Assembly (NCBI GenBank): GCA_016649455.1
Contig: JAENXO010000125.1
Coordinates: 1 to 7,326 of the forward strand
Length of the DNA: 7,326 nucleotides
Source of the DNA: Gemmatimonadota bacterium
GTDB taxonomy: Bacteria > Gemmatimonadota > Gemmatimonadetes > Palauibacterales > Palauibacteraceae
Reading direction: 5' to 3'
Below are positions 6,188 to 7,326 of this stretch, piece after piece. Positions within the stretch are counted from its first letter, which is position 1. The number at the start of each line of letters is the position of its first letter. The notes beneath the pieces were generated by a model. It saw nothing but the letters and a program-made list of their open reading frames with translations. It did no database searches and had not been told where the DNA came from. The translations under genes were made by a program, and so were the position numbers.

Positions 6188-7150
6188 TCATTCCGACGAA
6201 CGACGGCGGCGGTGTCCCCTCCAAGTGACGTAGGGACTACCTGGTAGATACTGGAAGACCCGCCTGTAGATGTCTCCTCCACGAGAAAAACCGGCCTTCG
6301 TGATCGCACGTTGGGAGGAAGTGTTGCCGACACCGGTGAGAGCGTAAACCTTGTTCAGCCCCTGTTTGCGAGCGAGATCCATCAACTGGCCGATCACGAC
6401 CGGAAAGATGCCTCTCCCGCGAAACCGCGACGCCGTGATGGCGTGAGTGATTTCTGCTTCGCCTGGCTGCAGCTTCAGGTTCCGGACAGGGAGCAGGGCA
6501 TCGTGCTCGTGCGGGATCAGCCAGCTCACGTGGGCCAGTTCCCCGTCGATCCAAACACCCCAAGCGTCGGAGAATTCGCGCTCTCGAAACCTGGCAGCAT
6601 ACGGTGAGAGTTCGTCGTCACGAGACTCGAGCGACCGGATTTCATCGATCGTCATGTACCTCATGCTCCAGTTCTCGGGCAATGCTGGAGCCATCGGAAA
6701 CGAATCGACGTCCGCTACGAACACAAGACTCTTCTCGACCCGTCCTGACAACGTTCGGGGGATCTCCAGAGGGTCGTTCCGGACCAGGTCAACTAGCGTG
6801 CTGGCCTTCTTTCGCACCGCCGACCCCAAGTAGCAGCTTACTTTTTCCAGCTTCACCGTGGTGCCACCGAAGCCGCGCTTGTACTCCGCGAGTCCAGAGG
6901 CCGGATCGCTCACCCCTCCCATGTGGAGCACCGAGAGACCATCGGCGCGGAGCCGCTCGCTCATCTCGAAACGGAGGAAATGTGCCGCGCTCCGCTCCAT
7001 GCCCTCCGGGGTGGCTCCCGAAGAATGGGTGTATGCGCCTTCTTCCGCAAAGAGAACGAGGATCGATGAAAGTACGCGACCCTCAGGGCACACCGCCTGA
7101 AAATACTCCCCCGCCCCGGCGTCAACGAACGCCTGAAAGTAGTCCGGGTC
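6188..7150 (-). CDS. FemAB-like acyltransferase C-terminal half joined to a second GNAT domain; 5' end lost
   Basis: The frame reads from DPDYFQAFVDAG (starting at 7150) to a TGA at 6188-6190, about 320 residues. Residues up to ~110 resemble the C-terminal half of FemAB/Acetyltransf_6 proteins: a beta strand ending LVLFAEEGAYTH, SSGATPEGM, then LSVLHMGGVSDPAS and GLAEYKRGFGGTTV, the typical 'gGv...gl..fK.gFGg' ending. After a linker comes a separate GNAT domain, about residues 140-305. Its acetyl-CoA loop is ASRFRGRGIFPVV and its end is GVGNTSSQRAITKAGFSRGG. FemAB-type enzymes transfer amino acids or acyl groups to peptidoglycan precursors or polysaccharides; the GNAT domain should use an acyl-CoA. 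The substrates are unknown. The N-terminal FemAB half and a proper start codon are missing: at about 7150 the upstream DNA becomes an uppS fragment in another frame. The first in-frame start-like codon is a GTG at 7091-7093, in mid-domain with no good Shine-Dalgarno, so it is probably not the native start. Confidence 0.75.
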   Translation of the reverse strand, partial: DPDYFQAFVDAGAGEYFQAVCPEGRVLSSILVLFAEEGAYTHSSGATPEGMERSAAHFLRFEMSERLRADGLSVLHMGGVSDPASGLAEYKRGFGGTTVKLEKVSCYLGSAVRKKASTLVDLVRNDPLEIPRTLSGRVEKSLVFVADVDSFPMAPALPENWSMRYMTIDEIRSLESRDDELSPYAARFREREFSDAWGVWIDGELAHVSWLIPHEHDALLPVRNLKLQPGEAEITHAITASRFRGRGIFPVVIGQLMDLARKQGLNKVYALTGVGNTSSQRAITKAGFSRGGDIYRRVFQYLPGSPYVTWRGHRRRRSSE

Positions 7151-7326
7151 CGTTGCTCCCCCGACGTCCGCAGAAACATGTCGACGTCGGGCATGTCTGG
7201 CTCGTCGAGATGCCGGGCGATGGTGCGCTCGTCCACCCGGTCAGGGTCGATCCGGCCGGCGGCGACGCCACGGGCGATCGCCCGCACCGCGTCGGCGATC
7301 TCGGCCCGGCCGCCGTAGTTGACGCA
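7147..7326 (-). pseudogene. uppS: Undecaprenyl diphosphate synthase fragment, truncated at a junction
   Basis: Sixty codons read in from the right edge match the middle-to-late part of cis-prenyltransferase UppS, which makes the C55 lipid carrier for peptidoglycan and surface-glycan assembly. Recognisable are VNYGGRAEIADAVRAIA (residues 2-18 here), RIDPDRVDERTIARHLDEPD (25-44) and MPDVDMFLRTSGEQRT (45-60), holding the conserved substrate-binding arginines of the RxSGEQR motif. The next expected block (SNFLLWQSAYAE, then the WPDF segment) is absent. Instead the frame runs on as non-homologous Arg-rich sequence while a FemAB-like frame begins in a different register. The 'DEPDMPDVDxFLRxSGEQRT' wording is like actinobacterial UppS. 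Third codon positions are G or C in 54 of 60 codons, against 40 of 60 in the first 60 codons of the adjacent FemAB-like frame. It is either a real truncation or a contig join. The gene's start lies outside the window. Confidence 0.85.

Noticed and set aside
6961..7287. Single 108-codon minus-strand protein running through the uppS junction
   Set aside because: Only its first part is UppS; beyond GEQRT it becomes non-homologous Arg-rich sequence overlapping the true FemAB-like frame.
1..7326. CRISPR arrays, tRNA or rRNA genes, transposase genes
   Set aside because: No regularly spaced repeats, cloverleaf-like sequences or transposase motifs were seen anywhere in the window.

Overview
This 7.3-kb window of high-GC bacterial DNA looks like part of a cell-surface or exopolysaccharide locus. 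No gene settles the taxonomy. The NtrC-type (sigma-54 activator) response regulator and the VpsJ-like toroid protein suggest a didermic, Gram-negative-type bacterium. The last ~180 bases look different, with an actinobacterial-style UppS fragment, and may come from another genome.

Layout: (1) 1-618, minus strand: N-terminal part of an NtrC-family response regulator that runs off the left edge, with a perfect 21-bp palindrome just upstream of its start. (2) 619-1073: non-coding. (3) 1074-2183, minus: non-hydrolysing UDP-GlcNAc 2-epimerase (wecB), TTG start. (4) 2205-4034, minus: full-length glmS. The order glmS-wecB with a 21-nt gap indicates one transcript. (5) 4035-4573: no convincing gene, but several hairpins or dyads, two of them in the glmS upstream region. 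(6) About 4574-4888, plus: a probable remnant of the C-terminus of an NAD-dependent sugar epimerase, ending 1 nt before the next gene. (7) 4890-6071, plus: an alpha/alpha-toroid protein (VpsJ-like, squalene-cyclase/prenyltransferase fold) of the kind found in polysaccharide loci. (8) 6072-6187: short tail-to-tail spacer with a weak hairpin. (9) 6188 to about 7150, minus: a 5'-truncated protein combining the C-terminal half of a FemAB-like acyltransferase with a second GNAT domain. (10) About 7147-7326, minus: an internal fragment of undecaprenyl diphosphate synthase (uppS), cut mid-domain where the FemAB-like reading frame begins.

Together: GlmS makes glucosamine-6-phosphate, the precursor of UDP-GlcNAc. 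WecB converts UDP-GlcNAc to UDP-ManNAc for surface glycans. The toroid protein, the FemAB/GNAT protein and the epimerase remnant fit a polysaccharide modification cassette on the other side of glmS. The regulator may control the locus, but that is inferred from position only.

Most unusual points: the abrupt uppS/FemAB junction (misassembly or real rearrangement), the palindrome abutting the regulator's Shine-Dalgarno, the hairpin in the glmS leader, the two-domain acyltransferase, and the epimerase relic. I did not find a clearly new multi-gene system.
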